Origin: Rhyacichthys aspro
Lineage: Eukaryota; Chordata; Actinopteri; Gobiiformes; Rhyacichthyidae
Assembly (NCBI GenBank): GCA_036850595.1
Contig: CM072166.1
Location: 12,449,758 to 12,513,757, forward strand
DNA: 64,000 bases
Direction of reading: 5' to 3'
Below, piece by piece: positions 60,835 through 64,000 of this stretch (the stretch's first letter is position 1; each line of letters starts with the position of its first letter). Below the pieces are notes generated by a model that did not search any database, had not been told where the DNA came from, and saw only the letters and a program-made list of their open reading frames with translations. The translations under genes were made by a program, and so were the position numbers.

Positions 60835-60960
60835 ACACACCCTTAGTGTATGTGAACAGCTATGGTAGCCCTGCAGGGACATACTCCTCTCTGTGATCAA
60901 ATGGCATTTCTCAAGAATAAACATGAATGCCTCAGTTTTTTATTTTGATGTAATTATTTG
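60835..60960 (-). mobile_element. GGCTACCGTAG-family MITE, copy G (partial)
   Basis: It contains GAACAGCTATGGTAGCCCTG and CAGGGACATACTCC (60854-60887), matching copy D in the same sense. The remainder is eroded and boundaries are not found. Confidence 0.55.
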
Positions 60961-61148
60961 TTAAAAAAAATTTGAACTGACGGGTTCCATTTTGTTCAAC
61001 AGCATTTTAAATAATGCACCAATCAATACATTTTGATTTGATTATATTTATCGAGTGTTGAAGTGAACTTATTAAAGGGCTCATAGTCCACTGAAAGTCT
61101 TTCAACAGCCTATTTCCTTACACAAAAAGTATTTAAATAAATAATCTA

Positions 61149-61405
61149 ACAAATTCAATTCAATTCAATTTTATTTGTATAGCCCAGTATCACAATTGCC
61201 TCAAAGGGCTTCACAGTAAATGAACACACAAGACAGTAAATGCACAAACAGGCAGAGCAAGACAACATCCCCTGTCCTCAGACCCTCCATCAGGGTAAGG
61301 AAAAACTCAAAAAACCCAGCCGGGGAAAAGAGAAACCTCAGGGAGAGCCACAGAAGGAGGGATCCACTCCCAGGACGGATAGATGTGTCACTGACAATAG
61401 TCAAT
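61149..61405 (+). repeat. High-copy teleost interspersed repeat
   Basis: It begins AATTCAATTCAATTTTATTT, then TTGTATAGCCCAGTATCACA, CCTCAAAGGGCTTCACAG, GGAAAAACTCAAAAAACCC, GAGAAACCTCAGGGAGAGCC and GGATCCACTCCCAGGACGG. I recognise this phrase order from many fish genomes; the transposon class is uncertain. Short frames on both strands here are repeat-derived. Confidence 0.7.
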
Positions 61406-63080
61406 TATATGTACAAGTGAATGAAGTTTAATTATGAACAAATGCTAGCTTTTGTAGCCTGCAGCATGGCCGAGGTGTCACATATCATCCATTTCTCATA
61501 ATACGTCTGTGGTTACATAATGACTGGGGACAGAAGCCAAGCATTTTCTCACTGAATGCTCAATTTACAGACAATGGATCTGCACTGAGTTTTTATCCAG
61601 CACCTGACAGCAGGACTGGAAGATGAACCTACATGCACCAGTCAATAAAGAGGCTGTATCTTTGCCCAGGTGTGAGACAGCTATAACTGAAATCAATGTG
61701 GCGAAAGGGATGTGTTTAAAGATCATGTGATTGATAGCAGATGTAATGCATGGGTGTGTATGTATGTCTGTGACCTCTGGATTGGGTCCAAATATGTATT
61801 ACACAAGAGGTATGTGGTATAATAGGCCACAGCTGCACATAGTGGCACGAGTCCAAGGGGGTTTCACAGTAGAAAAACGCTGCCATTTTGGGCGACAATT
61901 CTGCAAACTGTGGGTACGTGAAATGTCAATACAACTGTCAGTCTCAAGGACACACACACCAGAGACTGTATGGAGCCTTACCGACAAAAAATAGATGTAT
62001 AATAGATGTAGAAAAAACATTTATTAATTAGAATTTGCTTTGTTTACCTAGCCTATCCCAGGTGAGCCCCCAATGTGGCATTCAAACAGTTGTACTAAAG
62101 AGCTAATTCAACCTAGTTAACCTTGTTTACCTTACAGTCTTTTGTTTTTGTTTTGTTTTATTTTTGTTATACTGGGATATAAAAATTTAAAATTGAATTG
62201 AACTGATTAGATGGACTTCACCAAAATACAGAATAAAGTAGAATAATGTTCTGAAGAAGGCTTACCTGGAGCTGAAACATACTGGTGCGTTTTTAAAACT
62301 AGCCATGTAAGAATAAAGGCTTTTTAACTTTGCAATTGTGGGAGTTGTCAATTAACTCAAGTAGAACAATGCACTGTTTTGAGTATACGTACTGTATATG
62401 CGACAACTTTTTGCTTGTCCCTTTTTTAAAAGCAACATAATCAGAAAGACACCTTGAATGTGGCAACAAAAACAGCCATCCCTCTTTTAATCATCATTTA
62501 TACAAGCATGCACATTAAAATCACTAATAGAGTTTTTTACAGGAGATGATAATACTTCTTCATGTCTCTTTCAGTCAGTATTCTAATGATGACTTAGCTC
62601 TACTTTACATACATTTGCATAGCTCTCACTCTGTATATATGTTGCATTTGTGGAGCATCTATGTTTACAATGGCAACATCAATGTCAATATCATTTAGGC
62701 TTTGTATGCTTATGTCTTCAGGTCTTCATTGTGTACATGTTTATCAGACATAGTCCAAAGGTTTGTAGCCTCGTTGGTGTAGCCTAAATCCTTTTGTCTT
62801 TTTTCATGATGATTTTTCATGACTTATTATCTATCCTTTCATCCACTGATAATCTATCCACACGGTTGGTTTTCAAACACCCACTTTCTCTGCAGAAAAG
62901 ACAAATGGAATCAGATGTTGTTATCAATTTGTACTTTTAATGGTCCAGACACAGACGGTAATGAGTTCTGATGATTTCGGATCAAAAGTAACAGAAGTCG
63001 TAGAGGGGGGGCGCTTACTTAGCGGCACTTAAGATCCTGCGTGTGATTCTAACCCATGTCGTGTGTCCTTGTGCCCGCAG

Positions 63081-63230
63081 AGGGAGGTCAGGTCAACAAC
63101 AACGTGGGAGGGGGCCTAAACATGGGCCAGCAGCACCCGTATCCCGCCCTCAGCCAGCTGGCGCACGTCTACGAACAGCAGCAGCAGCAGAACAAGGACC
63201 TCAACAAGTACGCCTCGCTCAAGGCCGTGG
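63081..63230 (+). CDS. shisa9: Shisa-9, exon 3
   Basis: A 150-bp exon between acceptor TTGTGCCCGCAG and donor GTGAGT (63231). Its first two bases complete the Gln codon begun in exon 2 (C|AG), and it ends one base into a Gly codon. It encodes residues 208-257: GGQVNNNVGGGLNMGQQHPYP...LSQLAHVYEQ, then a five-Gln run, NKDLNKYASLKAV-G. This matches the human SHISA9 tail segment with its MNN, HPHSYP, NPYEQQ and LNKYASLKAVG landmarks. The polyglutamine run (five CAG codons) replaces the human QQPPGK area. The final exon(s), including the PDZ-binding C-terminus known in mammals, are beyond the window. Confidence 0.94.
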
Positions 63231-64000
63231 GTGAGTATCTGACAACTGCTATCACGCTTTACCTTTGGCCTACACACTAAATCCTGCATCCTGGACCCCA
63301 GTCTGTGCGAGTTTTCACCACTATTTTATAAGGTTATCTGTCAGCCTTGGACAGAGGGGAGTCTGTAATTAAGTACAGAGAAACAACAAAGCTGGACTAC
63401 TACTTCTGTTTACATTGAGGAAGATTTTCATGAACACTTGCTGAAACATGCGCAGGAACAGGTTCTAGATCAGTGGTGTCAAAGAGGTGAGGGACGGTGG
63501 AAGAGACATATCTGAGGTAGATTCAACTGGATCCAAAGATTAAGTACCAAGAAAAAAATTGCCATTCAGTCCCGGATAAGCTTGAATGTCAAAAAGTGGT
63601 TTACCCATAGTCATGCCTTAATATTATCGCTGGTGAAGTCACTTTCTCATGTTTTTATTTCTGTCAGGATAAACTGTTTTCCCAAAAAGACAAACACAGC
63701 ATTTTTTCAAGCCTAGTGGCATCAATATGACTAAACTATCACAGCCTTCCTGGCGGTTCTGACAGATGTTATTGATTTCACCACCCAACTGGACGTGCTG
63801 GACGACCCCAACAGCTTGCTCATCAAGCTGCTCGTCTGCTTAATTCATGCCACCGACGTGAATGAGCTCAGCGGCGTCTGATTTGAATTTGCCTCGTGTG
63901 TGTGTTACTGCCCCGTCACTATTTCATAACTCGTTGGAGATTGACTGGTGAATTTTTCAGCGTGTCAGCTTATTTATGCTGGACAGGTGCCCTGCCCCTC
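63231..64000 (+). other. shisa9: shisa9 intron 3, start; contains a GC3-rich short open frame
   Basis: The intron begins at GTGAGT and is cut by the window end. Within it, 63735-63881 is open for 48 codons and ends in TGA. From 63780 to 63878, 28 of 33 codons end in G or C, although surrounding DNA is AT-rich. A branch-point-like TGACTAAAC (63728-63736) and acceptors at 63743-63744 and 63764-63765 precede it. The downstream part (about 63840-64000) also has conserved-element texture (GCTTAATTCATGCC, TTTCATAACTCGTTGG). Alternative exon and conserved non-coding element are both possible. Confidence 0.45.

Larger units (their letters stand above)
13583..63080 (+). other. shisa9: shisa9 intron 2 (49.5 kb)
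   Basis: The intron runs from donor GTGAGT at 13583 to acceptor TTGTGCCCGCAG ending at 63080, both in phase 1. No additional shisa9 exon and no nested gene is recognisable on either strand. Stretches not listed separately (about 13.6-15.7, 16.1-17.1, 21.0-22.1, 22.4-25.2, 27.3-28.2, 29.8-33.3, 37.2-40.1, 41.4-43.0, 55.7-59.2 and 61.4-63.0 kb) are AT-rich, with poly-A/T tracts and eroded repeats, and hold nothing I can name. The annotated elements inside it are listed individually. Confidence 0.85.

Noticed and set aside
13583..63080. Nested microRNA or structural RNA genes
   Set aside because: I looked for hairpins and familiar small-RNA sequences. Only transposon foldbacks and an 8-bp hairpin were seen, none convincing as an RNA gene.

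Overview
The window is vertebrate nuclear DNA, almost certainly from a ray-finned (teleost) fish. It is AT-rich, has short exons separated by very long introns, and is full of short non-autonomous DNA transposons (hAT-like, TTAA-flanked piggyBac-like, mariner-like) and a tRNA-derived SINE of a fish type. I cannot name the species.

Two protein-coding genes are present, arranged head to head, and both run off the window. On the minus strand is the 5' part of cpped1 (calcineurin-like phosphoesterase domain protein): exon 1 at 8719-8782 and exon 2 at 2826-3044; the rest lies left of position 1. On the plus strand is shisa9 (CKAMP44, an AMPA-receptor auxiliary membrane protein): exon 1 at 11891-12405, a short diverged exon 2 at 13476-13582, and exon 3 at 63081-63230, with the remaining exon(s) right of position 64000. 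Splice phases agree at every junction (cpped1 1/1; shisa9 2/2, then 1/1, ending in phase 1). The divergent cpped1-shisa9 neighbourhood is the same as in human 16p13, so this is conserved synteny. The two proteins have no known shared pathway.

Layout: 1-8782 cpped1 exons and intron, with a hAT element and a decayed tRNA-Pro-like sequence; about 8783-11890 the intergenic and 5' regions, with one SINE carrying perfect target-site duplications; 11891-13582 shisa9 exons 1-2, with a transposon filling half of intron 1; 13583-63080 the 49.5-kb intron 2; 63081-64000 exon 3 and the start of intron 3.

Intron 2 holds no recognisable gene. It contains (i) several hundred-base, repeat-poor, GC-balanced blocks that look like conserved non-coding regulatory elements, (ii) a TTAA-flanked MITE family with at least seven copies, (iii) an unusual hAT-like family whose members carry two inverted arrays of one 21-bp repeat, and (iv) two stretches made only of homopolymer runs that look like assembly or sequencing artefacts.

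The observations most worth following are the inverted-array hAT family (47.4, 53.0 and 54.9 kb), a GC3-rich short open frame at 63735-63881 with splice phase and branch-point context compatible with an alternative last exon of shisa9, and CTCF-like motifs inside transposon ends.
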